Shown: positions 7,541 to 16,600 of the stretch, in pieces | Layout of the letters: every line of letters begins with the position of its first letter | Position numbering within the stretch: position 1 is the stretch's first letter | Made by a program: the position numbers and the translations under genes | DNA from: Tersicoccus solisilvae | Lineage (GTDB): Bacteria; Actinomycetota; Actinomycetes; Actinomycetales; Micrococcaceae | NCBI RefSeq assembly: GCF_014643255.1 | Contig: NZ_BMJI01000004.1 | Location: 1-64,000, forward strand | DNA length: 64,000 nt | Direction: 5' to 3' | Notes under the pieces: model-generated | What the model was told of the DNA's origin: nothing | What the model saw: only the letters and a program-made list of their open reading frames with translations | The model's database searches: none

Positions 7541-7613
7541 TGGAGCTATGGGGATTCGAACCCCAGACCTTCTCATTGCGAACGAGACGCGCTACCAACT
7601 GCGCCATAGCCCC
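7541..7613 (-). tRNA. tRNA-Ala(CGC)
   Basis: Read on the minus strand the 73-nt sequence folds as a cloverleaf: acceptor GGGGCTA/TAGCTCC, D stem GCGC/GCGC, anticodon stem TCTCG/TGAGA with loop TTCGCAA, and T arm TGGGG-TTCGAAT-CCCCA. Anticodon CGC reads GCG (Ala). The G3:U70 wobble pair, the main identity element for alanyl-tRNA synthetase, is present. CCA is not encoded. Confidence 0.95.
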
Positions 7614-7661
7614 TTGCGAGGCTCCAATCTACCGCCTGGAGCCCGTGATCACCAAAACGGC

Positions 7662-8567
7662 TCAGGCGCCCCGGCGGCGGCGCAGCACCTCGTCCAGGTC
7701 GCCCAGCTGCCCGGTGCCCTCGTGGCCGGCCGTGACGTCGCGGCGGCCCGCCTCGGCCGCGCGGATCGACGTGCGAGTCGCCGGGCGCGGGGACTCGGGC
7801 AGCTGCAGCGGCTCGGGCGCGGGACGGGCAGCGCGCTCCGCGTCGACGTAGGTGGGCCGCGGCACGGCGACCGGCTGCCACGCCGACTCGGCCGGACGCT
7901 CCGGACGCGGAGCGTCCCCGATCGACGCGGCGAGGGACCGGGCGGCCTCCCGCAGTTCCTCGGCGTTCATCGTGGCCGGCTGGTGCTCCGCCGCGGCGGC
8001 GTCGAACAGCGGAGTCGGGCGATCGTCGTCGACGCGGGCGCGCGCATGGTCCGCCTCCTGAGCGCCGTCGATAGCGGCGTCGATGGCGGCATCGACCTTC
8101 CGCCGCCGGTCCCGGACCGCCAGCGCCCGCAGACCCGCGACGGTGCCCACGAACACGAGCAGCAGCACGAGCGGCACGGCCACCGGCAGGGTGGTCACGA
8201 GGGACACGACGCCGGTGACCAGCGCCGCGAAGAGGGCGATCAGACCGATGCCGGCGATCGACATCCGGTCCCAGCGGATGCGCAGGCCGGCCGCGCTCGC
8301 CGGCACCACCGCGGAGGCGCCCCGCGACGCGGAGAACGAGCCGAAGGAGCCGTCACGGAGTTTGAGCATCGTCATCCCCTGGTTCTCGGAGGTGGCCGGC
8401 CCGGCGGGGTCGGCGGTGGTGGTGTCGGTCGTCGCGACGGACCGCAGGGCGACCTGCGCGACGATCGGGCGGTGGCGCTTGCGCAGCGCGTACGGGACGA
8501 CCCACACCAGCCACAACCCGATCGTGACGACCAGGATGATCGAGCTGTTCAGGGAGAAGACGTCCAC
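7662..8567 (-). CDS. SepX/GlpR-like divisome membrane protein
   Basis: A 301-residue protein with an N-terminal membrane helix (about 8-27, outside-facing start MDVFSLNSS), a cytoplasmic stretch and a pair of helices near 104-145. A long Arg/Asp/Pro-rich cytoplasmic tail ends in DEVLRRRRGA. This layout, the LWLVWVVPYALRKR motif and the position next to rimJ and galU match actinobacterial SepX of Streptomyces and GlpR of Corynebacterium, which act in cell division. In corynebacteria the partner is a gephyrin-like MoeA paralogue, which is not found beside it here. The GTG start at 8567 lies 6 nt after a TACCGT box, so the mRNA is probably leaderless. Confidence 0.7.
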   Translation of the reverse strand: MDVFSLNSSIILVVTIGLWLVWVVPYALRKRHRPIVAQVALRSVATTDTTTADPAGPATSENQGMTMLKLRDGSFGSFSASRGASAVVPASAAGLRIRWDRMSIAGIGLIALFAALVTGVVSLVTTLPVAVPLVLLLVFVGTVAGLRALAVRDRRRKVDAAIDAAIDGAQEADHARARVDDDRPTPLFDAAAAEHQPATMNAEELREAARSLAASIGDAPRPERPAESAWQPVAVPRPTYVDAERAARPAPEPLQLPESPRPATRTSIRAAEAGRRDVTAGHEGTGQLGDLDEVLRRRRGA

Positions 8568-8655
8568 GCTTCCACGGTAGGGTGAAGTGCCGTCGAATCC
8601 GCGGATTGGCGGGGTGTGTCGGTGCCGCGTTCGGGCGACGCCCCTCGTCGAGGCG

Positions 8656-9273
8656 TCAGCCGACGGCGCCCTCGGTCACCCAGCGGTGCAGCAGGCCGCC
8701 CGGCACCTCGTCGGCGGTCATCGCGAAGGTGCGGTGATCCGCCCACTGTCCGTCGATGTGCAGGTACGCGCGGCGCAGCCCCTCGTCACGGAACCCCAGC
8801 TTCTGCACCACGCGCAGGCTGCGCTCGTTCTCCGGCCGGATGTTGATCTCCATCCGGTGCAGCCCCAGCGTGCCGAAGCAGTGGTCGGTGGCGAGCGCGA
8901 CGGCGGTCGGAGCGATGCCCCGCCCGGCGCTCCCCTGATCCACCCAGTACCCCAGGGTCGCCCCCATCAACGAGCCGTAGGTGATCGACGAGACGGTGAG
9001 CTGACCGACCAGCCGGGACTGCGTCTCACGCGCCTCCGTGATGACGAACGGGAGCGCCGTCCCGGTCCGCGCCTGGGCCTTCAGGGAGGCGACCATCTGG
9101 CGGAAGCTGGGCAGCCGACCGCCGGGCTCCGGGTTGCTCGCCTCCCAGGGGCCGAGCCATTGCACGTTCCGTGCACGCACCTGATCCCACTCCGCGCGGT
9201 CCCGGTGGCGGATCGGGCGGAGCGTGAGCGGCCCCCAGCCGAGGGTGACCGGCCACGGCCCTGTCGGGGACAC
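8656..9273 (-). CDS. rimJ: GNAT N-acetyltransferase, RimJ/RimL type
   Basis: A 205-residue GNAT enzyme that would transfer acetyl groups from acetyl-CoA to a protein N-terminus or small amine. LTLRPIRHRDRAEW opens the fold, GYWVDQGSAGRGIAPTAVAL (about 118-137) holds the CoA-binding Q/RxxGxG-like loop, and LHRMEINIRPENERSLRVVQK is typical of RimJ/RimL proteins. The GTG at 9273 lies 7 nt after the galU stop, so the two are co-transcribed. The actual substrate is unknown; the rimJ name rests on family and on conserved linkage to galU and sepX. Confidence 0.75.
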   Translation of the reverse strand: MSPTGPWPVTLGWGPLTLRPIRHRDRAEWDQVRARNVQWLGPWEASNPEPGGRLPSFRQMVASLKAQARTGTALPFVITEARETQSRLVGQLTVSSITYGSLMGATLGYWVDQGSAGRGIAPTAVALATDHCFGTLGLHRMEINIRPENERSLRVVQKLGFRDEGLRRAYLHIDGQWADHRTFAMTADEVPGGLLHRWVTEGAVG

Positions 9274-9280
9274 CGGCCGA

Positions 9281-10216
9281 CTACTCGGTGGGAGCGGCCA
9301 CGGTCTCCCGCGGTTCGTCCGCGAGGTTGCTGGCGTACTCCTTGATCCACGCGCGCAGGTCGGGGCCGAGGTCCTCGCGGTCCGAGGCGAGGGTGATGAC
9401 GGCCTGGATGTAGCTGAGCTTGTCGCCCGTGTCGTACCGCCGACCGCGGAAGACGACGCCGTACACGCCGCCGCCGTCGCCGTCACGCCGGGCGAGGGTC
9501 TGTAGCGCGTCGGTCAGCTGGATCTCGTCGCCGCGGCCGGGCGGCGTGTCCTCGAGCACCTCGAACACCGCCGGGTGCAGCACGTAGCGACCGATCACCG
9601 CCAGGTTGGACGGCGCCTCGTCCCGGGCGGGCTTCTCCACCATGTGGTCGACCTGCACGTAGTCCTCGCCGGCGACGTCGTTGACGGCGGCGACGCCGTA
9701 GGAGCTGATCATCTCCTCGTCGACCTCCATCAGCGCGACGACGGACCCGCCCGTCTTCTCCTGCACCTCGATCATCGTCGTGAGCAGCTCGTCGCGCTCG
9801 TCGATGATGTCGTCACCGAGCAGCACCGCGAAGGGCTCGTCGCCGACGTGGCCGGCGGCGCGCAGCACCGCGTGGCCCAGACCCTTCGGATCGCCCTGGC
9901 GCAGGTAGTGGATGTCCCCGAGGTTGGAGGACTCGCGAACCGCCGCCAGCTTGCCGGTGTCGCCCTTCTGCTCGAGGGTGGCCTCGATCGAGGGCACCCG
10001 GTCGAAGTGGTCCTCGAGGGCGCGCTTGCTGCGACCGGTGATCATCAGGATGTTCTCGAGGCCCGCGTCGACGGCCTCCTTGACCACGTACTGGATGGCC
10101 GGCTTGTCGACCACGGGGAGCATCTCCTTGGGCATCGCCTTCGTTGCCGGGAGGAAGCGGGTGCCGAGCCCCGCCGCGGGGATCACGGCCTTGCGGACGC
10201 GCTGCTGATCGGTCAT
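9281..10216 (-). CDS. galU: UTP-glucose-1-phosphate uridylyltransferase
   Basis: A 311-residue nucleotidyltransferase that makes UDP-glucose from UTP and glucose-1-phosphate in the cytoplasm, for cell-envelope and storage polysaccharides. The signature AVIPAAGLGTRFLPATKAMP (about 11-30) followed by KEMLPVVDKP binds the nucleotide. The DPKGLGHAV, LLGDDIID and MVEKP motifs are also present. The ATG at 10216 is preceded by a short divergent promoter region shared with fthC. It leads a minus-strand unit with rimJ; sepX lies further along the same strand. Length and motifs are normal for the family. Confidence 0.93.
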   Translation of the reverse strand: MTDQQRVRKAVIPAAGLGTRFLPATKAMPKEMLPVVDKPAIQYVVKEAVDAGLENILMITGRSKRALEDHFDRVPSIEATLEQKGDTGKLAAVRESSNLGDIHYLRQGDPKGLGHAVLRAAGHVGDEPFAVLLGDDIIDERDELLTTMIEVQEKTGGSVVALMEVDEEMISSYGVAAVNDVAGEDYVQVDHMVEKPARDEAPSNLAVIGRYVLHPAVFEVLEDTPPGRGDEIQLTDALQTLARRDGDGGGVYGVVFRGRRYDTGDKLSYIQAVITLASDREDLGPDLRAWIKEYASNLADEPRETVAAPTE

Positions 10217-10265
10217 TCGCCTAGGCTACCGTCAATGCGGTGTGCGACTGCTGGGAGGCGTCTGC

Positions 10266-10895
10266 GTGACACGTGAACCGGAATCCAAGGCGCACACCCG
10301 CGCTCGGCTGCGTCGGGCGCGCGCCGCGCTCGACGCCGCGGACCGGGATCGGGCGGGGTCGGCGCTGCGCGCAGCGGTCGGTCGCTGGTGGGACGGCGTG
10401 GGCCCCGGGGCCGCGGTGGCCTCCTTCCAGCCGATGCCGTCCGAGCCCCCGGTCGACGTCGTCAACGCCGACCTGCACGCCCGGGGCGCCACCGTGCTTC
10501 TGCCGGTCTGCGAACCCGACTTCCGGTTGCGCTGGGCCCGGTGGACGCCCACGACGACCCTGGTGCGCTCCGCCCTGGTCCCGATCGACCATCCCCCCGG
10601 CCCGACCGTGGACCTGGCCGACCCCCGGGCCGGCGCCGACGGCGCCCCCGAGGTCGCGCTGCTCCTGGTGCCCGCGCTCGCGGTGGACGCGACGGGACAG
10701 CGGCTCGGGCAGGGCGGCGGCTACTACGACCGGTTCCTCGCCCGCTGGCGCGACCGTCCAGGACGCGGCGCGCTGGCCGCCGTCGTGTACGACGACGAGG
10801 TGCTGCCCGCCGGCTCCTTCGACGTCATGCCGCACGACCAGCCGGTGGATCTGGTGTTCACCCCGGAGCGGGTGATCGACCTGCGGTCCTCGTGA
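10266..10895 (+). CDS. 5-formyltetrahydrofolate cyclo-ligase
   Basis: A 209-residue enzyme of the 5-FTHF cyclo-ligase family (FthC/YgfA, human MTHFS), converting 5-formyl-THF to 5,10-methenyl-THF with ATP. The C-terminal LVPALAVDATGQRLGQGGGYYDRFLARW is the defining ATP/folate motif; TREPESKAHTRARLRRARAAL is the usual basic N-terminus. GTG 10266 is chosen because GGGAGG lies 7 nt upstream; GTG 10242 lacks such a site. Divergent from galU, a conserved actinobacterial arrangement. A TAGGCT box at 10222-10227 is a plausible -10. Confidence 0.88.
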   Translation: MTREPESKAHTRARLRRARAALDAADRDRAGSALRAAVGRWWDGVGPGAAVASFQPMPSEPPVDVVNADLHARGATVLLPVCEPDFRLRWARWTPTTTLVRSALVPIDHPPGPTVDLADPRAGADGAPEVALLLVPALAVDATGQRLGQGGGYYDRFLARWRDRPGRGALAAVVYDDEVLPAGSFDVMPHDQPVDLVFTPERVIDLRSS

Positions 10896-10980
10896 CGTTG
10901 CGCGGAGGGGGCCGCCGGGAACAGGACGGCGACGTTCCGTGTTGTACTGGATTGTCCACATCTCTTCCGGAGGAACACCC

Positions 10981-11295
10981 GTGCCCACCTACGCCTACGC
11001 CTGCAAGGACTGCGGTCACCAGTTCGACATCCATCAGTCCTTCTCCGACGACGCGCTGACGACCTGCCCGGTCTGCTCGGGCACGCTGCGCAAGAAGTTC
11101 ACCTCGGTGGGCGTGGTGTTCAAGGGCTCGGGCTTCTACCGGACGGATTCCCGCAGCGGGTCGACCAGCACGGTCCCCAGCGGCTCCGCCTCCGAGCCGG
11201 CCGGCGCCCCGTCGAGCGCGAGTTCCTCCGGTTCCGCCGCGTCCGGCGCCACCGGCTCCTCCCCCGCTCCCGCCGCCACCCCGGCGAGCACCTGA
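10981..11295 (+). CDS. FmdB-family zinc-ribbon protein
   Basis: A 104-residue protein with an N-terminal FmdB zinc ribbon: two CxxC pairs, Cys8/Cys11 and Cys29/Cys32, in MPTYAYACKDCGHQF and TTCPVCSG. The second half is a low-complexity Ser/Ala/Gly/Pro tail, probably disordered. FmdB proteins are often called putative regulators, but their role is uncertain. A strong GGAGG at 10969-10973 precedes the GTG. Its position downstream of fthC is common in actinobacteria. Confidence 0.8.
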   Translation: MPTYAYACKDCGHQFDIHQSFSDDALTTCPVCSGTLRKKFTSVGVVFKGSGFYRTDSRSGSTSTVPSGSASEPAGAPSSASSSGSAASGATGSSPAPAATPAST

Positions 11296-11385
11296 GCCGC
11301 GCCTGACGGCGGCCGCGCCCGTCGACCATCCGCACGCCGTTCTCGCCCTCCTGGGCGGGGGCGGCGTTCGCGCGTGCTCGACCGG

Positions 11386-11754
11386 TCAGGCGCGGTCGTG
11401 CAGGGTGATGTGATAGCCGTCCGGGTCGGCGAAGGTGAAGGTCCGCCCGAAGGGTCCGTCCACGGGTGCGGCGACGATCGTGTGGCCGTCCGCCACGAGG
11501 GCGTCGTGAACGGCCTGGACGTCCGTCGCATGGAGCCAGATCGCGGCGCCGACACCGGGCTGGGCGACGGCGTCGAGATCGGTGCCCGGTGCGAGGTCCC
11601 GGAGGGCGAACGCGATCGGCGTGGTGGCGAAGACGACGGCGTGAGCAGGTCCGGCCGGGGCGCGGACGAGTCCGAGGTACCGCTCGTAGAAGGCCCGGGA
11701 GGCCTCGAGGTCGCGCGCCTGGAGTGAGATGAAATCGGGACCGGTGACCGGCAT
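11386..11754 (-). CDS. VOC-family (glyoxalase/bleomycin-resistance-like) protein
   Basis: A 122-residue single-module VOC protein. FISLQARDLEASRAFYERYLGL is the typical first beta-alpha unit, and TFADPDGYHITLHD the C-terminal metal-side strand. Members include glyoxalases, dioxygenases and antibiotic-binding proteins, and substrate cannot be read from the sequence. It is divergent from a MarR regulator with two matching operators between them, so it is probably induced by a small molecule that the MarR protein senses. Confidence 0.75.
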   Translation of the reverse strand: MPVTGPDFISLQARDLEASRAFYERYLGLVRAPAGPAHAVVFATTPIAFALRDLAPGTDLDAVAQPGVGAAIWLHATDVQAVHDALVADGHTIVAAPVDGPFGRTFTFADPDGYHITLHDRA

Positions 11755-11775
11755 GATGGTGCCCCTCTCGACTGA

Positions 11776-11821
11776 TGTCAGTTTTCTGACACGGAGCCAG
11801 CGTATGTCAGACTTCTGACAT
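11776..11821. promoter_or_regulatory. two MarR-type operators between VOC gene and marR
   Basis: TGTCAG-TTTT-CTGACA (11776-11791) and ATGTCAG-ACTT-CTGACAT (11804-11821) are perfect palindromes with the same half-sites and 29-bp centre spacing. The second runs into the ATG of the MarR gene (A at 11820), so repressor binding would block its transcript start directly. Autoregulation and control of the divergent VOC gene are inferred. Confidence 0.8.
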
Positions 11822-12314
11822 GAGACAAGAGGGTGTCGACCTGGAGACGTCCCTGGGCTACCTGCTGAAGGAGGCGTCGAGCGCTCTCCGGGCCGCCATG
11901 GAGGAGGTGCTGCGCCCGCTCGGGATGACGGTGACGCACTACTCGTGCCTCGAGTTGCTGGCGCAGCGACCGGGCCTGTCCAATTCCGACCTCGCGCGCG
12001 GCACGTTCGTGACCCGGCAGTCGATGAACGTGCTGCTCCAGGCCCTGGAACGCGACGGCTTCGTGACCCGGCCCGCCCGGGCTCCGGTCGGGCGGGCCCT
12101 CCCCACCCGGCTCACGTCGCGCGGCCGGGAGAGCCTCGCGCAGGCGACCGTCGCCGTGCGGTCCGTCGAGCTGAGGATGCTCGCCGGGCTGACCGAGGCG
12201 GAGCAGACCGGCGCCTTCCGTGCCCTGCGGAGCATGGTCAGTTCCCTGCGCGACGACGACGGTCGCGAGGCGGGCTCGGCACCCTCCCCGTCGGACCGGT
12301 CGGGGAACGACTGA
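11820..12314 (+). CDS. MarR-family transcriptional regulator
   Basis: A 164-residue winged-helix dimer of the MarR family. [19 protein letters not shown] forms the dimer helix, SNSDLARGTFVTRQSMNVLLQAL is the helix-turn-helix, and FVTRPARAPVGRALPTRLT the wing. The C-terminal tail is Asp/Ser-rich. The ATG overlaps operator 2, so the mRNA is probably leaderless. It likely represses itself and the divergent VOC gene until a phenolic or other ligand binds; the ligand is unknown. Confidence 0.88.
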   Translation: MRQEGVDLETSLGYLLKEASSALRAAMEEVLRPLGMTVTHYSCLELLAQRPGLSNSDLARGTFVTRQSMNVLLQALERDGFVTRPARAPVGRALPTRLTSRGRESLAQATVAVRSVELRMLAGLTEAEQTGAFRALRSMVSSLRDDDGREAGSAPSPSDRSGND

Positions 12315-12424
12315 CGCCACGCAGCGGGTCGGTACTCCCTCCCCAGGGCGGTTCGCTGCACGCGTTGTCCACCGCCCCCGGCCCGCGTCGCCCGCCCGCG
12401 ACGCGTCGTGCCTAGCGTGGCCGC

Positions 12425-13204
12425 ATGTCGCGTACGCGTGCATCGGGCCGGTTTCCCGACGACTCTCCCGACGACCGCGCCCCTCGGGCCGGCCGTCTGC
12501 CACTGCGCCGGGTCGAGCCGGATCGGTCGCTGCCGCGGCGGCTGGTCCGCCTGGTCCGGCGGCGGCGTCGCCTGGTGGTCGCGCTGCTACTCTGCGCGGC
12601 GGCCGGCGTGCTGGTCGACGGGCTGACGCCCGCTTCGGCGGTGACCCTTCCGGTGGTGGTCGCGGCCCACGATCTCCCCGCCGGTGCCGTTCTCACCGGC
12701 GGGGATCTCGAGCGCACCGATTGGCCCCCGGGCGCCGTGCCGGACGGCGCGGTCACGAGTGTCGCCGCGGTGACCGGCGGGCGGCTGGGTGCCCCGCTGC
12801 GACGAGGCTCCCCGGTCACCGATGCCGCCCTGCTCGGACCCGGCCTGCTCACCGGGGCACCGCCCGGTCGCTCCGCCGTCCCCCTGCGCGTCGCCGACCC
12901 GACGATGCTGCGGGTGCTCCGGCCGGGTGATCTCGTGGACGTGGTGGCCGTCGGGCGGGAGGACCCGGGTGCGGGATCCGCTCCCGCCCGGGACCCCGCC
13001 CGCCTCATCGCCCGCTCGGTGACGGTCCTGTGGACGTCGGCCGAGGCGGGCGGCTCGGCCGCGGCGGGCGGGGTGTGGCCGGCGGCGCAGGAGGACACGC
13101 CCCTGGCGGTTGTCGCCGTGCCGCGCACGGTGGCCGCTGCCCTGGCCGCGGCCACGGGCGGCACCGGCACGGTCGCCCTCGTGATCGTGGAGCCGGATCG
13201 ATGA
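12425..13204 (+). CDS. CpaB/RcpC-like SAF-domain membrane protein
   Basis: A 259-residue protein with an Arg-rich cytoplasmic start and a single membrane anchor (about 51-67). A SAF domain follows (LPVVVAAHDLPAGAVLTGGDLERTDWP, about 75-101), then an RcpC-like region (VPLRVADPTMLRVLRPGDLVDVVAVG). CpaB/RcpC proteins assemble Flp/Tad pili, but no other tad gene is nearby, so a pilus role is doubtful. Actinobacterial genomes often carry such an orphan copy. The ATG at 12425 follows a CCTAGCGTGG stretch that could act as a leaderless promoter. Confidence 0.7.
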   Translation: MSRTRASGRFPDDSPDDRAPRAGRLPLRRVEPDRSLPRRLVRLVRRRRRLVVALLLCAAAGVLVDGLTPASAVTLPVVVAAHDLPAGAVLTGGDLERTDWPPGAVPDGAVTSVAAVTGGRLGAPLRRGSPVTDAALLGPGLLTGAPPGRSAVPLRVADPTMLRVLRPGDLVDVVAVGREDPGAGSAPARDPARLIARSVTVLWTSAEAGGSAAAGGVWPAAQEDTPLAVVAVPRTVAAALAAATGGTGTVALVIVEPDR

Positions 13205-13223
13205 CGGGGTCAGCGCCGGGCGT

Positions 13224-13667
13224 TCAGCCCCAGTGCGGGGGCCGCTGGTCCCGCAACCACCGATCGTGCTCCGGCGCGGTCTCCTCGCCGCGGCCACCCC
13301 AGCGTCGGGGGTCGTCCTCGGCGGCGAGCACGTCGTCCAGCCGCATCGCGGTCACGGAATCGGCGGCCCGGCCGGCTCCGCCGCCGTCCGACACACCGCC
13401 GTCCGAGACACCGCCGTCCGCGGCAGCGTTCGAGTCGCCGCCGGTCGAGTCGGCACGGTCCCCGTCCATCGGGTCGGCACGGCCACCGCCGTCGGGCCCG
13501 GCAGCCGCCGCGACGTTCGGGACGTCCGGGTCCGCGACCCCCGGAATCGCCGCGTCGTCCGGCACCACGGTGTCGGTCTCGCTCGCCGGTGCGCCCGTCG
13601 CGACGTCGGGTGCAGGGCCTGCGACGTGCGCGCGGGTGGGCCCGGCGTCAGCCCTCCGGTGCGCCAT
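13224..13667 (-). CDS. small conserved protein with PPHW C-terminus
   Basis: No named family. The 147-residue protein has an Ala/Asp/Gly-rich, probably disordered N-terminal two thirds, with a repeat GGVSDGGVSDGG near 107-118. A conserved-looking end follows: MRLDDVLAAEDDPRRWGG, then DRWLRDQRPPHWG. Short acidic proteins ending in RPPHW are familiar in actinobacteria. The ATG at 13667 overlaps the helicase stop by 20 nt, so the two form an operon; a longer frame up to 13889 lies wholly inside the helicase and looks non-coding. Confidence 0.6.
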   Translation of the reverse strand: MAHRRADAGPTRAHVAGPAPDVATGAPASETDTVVPDDAAIPGVADPDVPNVAAAAGPDGGGRADPMDGDRADSTGGDSNAAADGGVSDGGVSDGGGAGRAADSVTAMRLDDVLAAEDDPRRWGGRGEETAPEHDRWLRDQRPPHWG

Positions 13668-16600
13668 CGTCGCGCCGCTCTCCGGGCGCGAGACCGCGAC
13701 GATCGTCGGCCGGGCTCGCGTCGCCGTCACCGCGGTCGTCTCCGGCACCGCCATCGGCTGAGCCGGCACCGTCCGCTCGATCGGACCGGCGGTCGACGTC
13801 GGCTCCCGGAGAAGGGTCGGCGTCCGTCCGGCCGTCGGGCCCGGCCGTCGCCGCCGGGGCACCGGTGAGGAAAGCGGGCGCCTCGGCACTGAGGAACCCG
13901 GCGACCCGGTCGGCGAGACCCTCGGGGTCGCTGAAGACCTCGATGGTCCACAGAGTCAGGTACGTCCACCCGGACCGCTCCAGCAGGGCGGGCCGCAGCC
14001 GGCTGCGCTCCCGGACCGTGTAGGCGCCGTACCGCTCGGAGCCGTCGGTGATCATCGCGGTGGGTGCGACGCCCCGTGCGGCCGGCACGGCGCTGAGGTC
14101 GAGGCCACCGGTGTGCGCGTGCACCTCGAGCCCGCGGGCACTGATCCGGTGCGCGAGATCGGTGACCAGGGGCGACGGCGCCGTGTCGGACTGCTCCGGC
14201 ACGTGGCCGGTGGCCAGTGCGGTGATTCGCCCGCCGTCCGCCACCGTGCCGGCGAGGATGCTCGTGCCGGCCTGCTCGAGCGGTTGCAGGCCGCGTTCGA
14301 GCAGCTGGTGGTAGTCCAGCGCGCCCTCGCGGAGCTTCATCTTGTCGAGGTCGTCCGGGTGGAAGCAGGTGAGCACGTGCAGGTGGTGCCGCGCGCGGGT
14401 GGTGGCCACCGCGAAGAGCCGGCGGCCGTTCTCGCCGGACAGGTCGCCGAGCGTGTGGAGGACCCTGCCGTGCGGGGTTCGGCCGTAGCCGAGGGAGAGG
14501 ATGATCCGGTCCCGGACGACGCCGGCGGCCCGGTCGAGGTCCACCACCCGGAACGCGTCGGGTCCGGAGGCGAAGAACTCGGCGTGCGCCGGGTGCTCGG
14601 CCACGGCGTCGCGGATGGCGTCCGCGACGCGTCCGGCGTGCCGCCGGTTGCCCGCGATGACCGCGAGGGACTGCGCGGGGCGAGTGGCGGCGTGCCGCAG
14701 CACGAGCTCGACGACGCGTCGCACCTCGGCGTCGGTCGACTCCACGTCGCCGTCGCTGGTGGGCAGCCCGGTGCCGTCCGGCAGGTACTCGACGACCAGA
14801 CCGCCGGCGCGGCCGGGCGGGGGCGAGAGCCACTCGAGCCGGCCGTCGTAGAACTGGTCGTTCAGCTGGGCGGTGAGCCCGTCGTCGACCTGCCGGTAGA
14901 CCATGGTGAGCGTCCGCTCGGGCAGCACCCCGGCCAGCGCGGCGAGGGCGCTGGGGATGTGTGGGTCAGCGTCCGAGGCCGCGACGCCGGCGTCCACGGA
15001 GAAGGCGGCGACCGCGTCCAGGTGCCGATCGCCGAGGGCGATCACCTGTCGGGACCGGGCGATCGCCGGCAGCGCGGCCGGCAGCGACGTCGATTCGGCG
15101 TCGAGGATGACGACCGCGTCGAACCGCGTGCCCACGGGAACCCCGGCGGGCAGGTCGAAGGGACTCGCGGTGACCACCGGCGTGAGCGGCAACACCAGGT
15201 CCGGCGTGCGCAGGAAGTATCCCGCGGCGGTGATGGACCCCGAGGTCAGTGCCTCCTTGAGCGCCTGCGCCTGGCCCGGCGCGGCCTGCAGTCCGCGGCG
15301 CCACGCCTGCGCGAGGATCGTCTGCAGCCGGGCGGGGCCGGCGGCGATGTGCGCCTCGTCGGCGAGCCGGTACTCGGCCTCGATGGTGCGCAGCGTCTGA
15401 CCACTGGCCATCGCCAGGAAGTCGTCGCCGCTGATCATGGCCTCCAGCGCGGACTGCCACCAGGTCAGCTCCAGTTCGGCGGCGACGGCATCCGGTCCCA
15501 CCTCACGGCGGGCCAGGTCCTCGAGCAGTTCGTCGATGCCCTGCTCACGCATGGACTCGAGCAGCATGGTGCGCTCGGGCAGCGTCGCGAGCGTCTCCTG
15601 ATCGGCCACCAGGGAGTCGAGCACCTGCTGCAGCTCCTCGCCCCCCCGCGTGCGCAGGCCCGTCTCGGACGTCACCGGCAGCACCTCGTCCAGCTGGTCG
15701 AGCAGGGCCGCGAGCGCGTCGAACTGGCGGGCGATCTCGGCCAGGCCGGCGGGGATCCGCGGGTGGCGCTGGGTGCGGGCGATCGCCGTCCACTGCCGCC
15801 GCTGGCCCTCGACCGCCACCAGCGACGTGTGCAGGTCGGCGATGTGGACGCCCGGCCGGATGTACTCCTTGGCGACGCGGCGCAGGCGGGACCGCTGCAC
15901 CGAGTTCATCTCGATGGCCCGCTCCCTCCGCCACGCGTTGCTGGCGGTCGCCGCGATGAGGTCCTTGACCGGCCGGTCGAAGATGTCCGGGTTGAACCGG
16001 TCCAGGGTGTCACGCACCGCGAGCAGCAACCGGAGCTGTTCCCCCCACGCGTTCGCGCTGTCCCCCAGGCTGATCTCCGAGGCGGTGGCGACCTCGTCGA
16101 GACGACGCCGCAGGGGCGGCAACTGCTCGGCTGCCTGCTGGGCCAGCCGGTGTGCGTCCGCGGTCTGCTGCCGGTTCATCAACCGCGCCCCGAACCAGGG
16201 GCTGACGGAGGCGGCGCGGGAGAAGCTGCCGAGTTCGGCTGCCCGGCGCAACCGCTCGGCCAGTTCGGTCCGGTCCAGCATCGCGTCCAGCACGCTGCGC
16301 TTGAGCCGTACCTGCGTCGCGGGAGCCGGCTCGGTGGCCGTCAGGGTGGCGAGGGCCTGCATCGCCTGGTACGGCGAGCAGTTCCACCGGTCCCGGACCT
16401 GGTGGAGCGAACGGACGTGCTCGGCGAGTCGGTCCCGGTGGCGGCGCAGGGTGTCGTGGACCCGGTCGACGTCGGGCGGCACCGCCTTCTCGTTGCGCAC
16501 GATCGCGCGCACGAGTGCGGAGCGCAGGGTGGCGGACTCGCCGGCGTCCGCCAGCGGGAGCACCGTCGACCCGAGGTTGATCTCGTCCATCCGCGCGGCG

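Noticed and set aside
11296-11385. Possible bidirectional terminator between fmdB and the VOC gene
   Set aside because: Only a 5-bp stem (CGCCC-TCCT-GGGCG, 11344-11357) is clean; too weak to list as a feature.
13668-13889. N-terminal extension of the PPHW protein up to 13889
   Set aside because: This part is wholly inside the helicase gene in another frame and is composed of biased Arg/Pro sequence; the ATG at 13667 is the more reasonable start.
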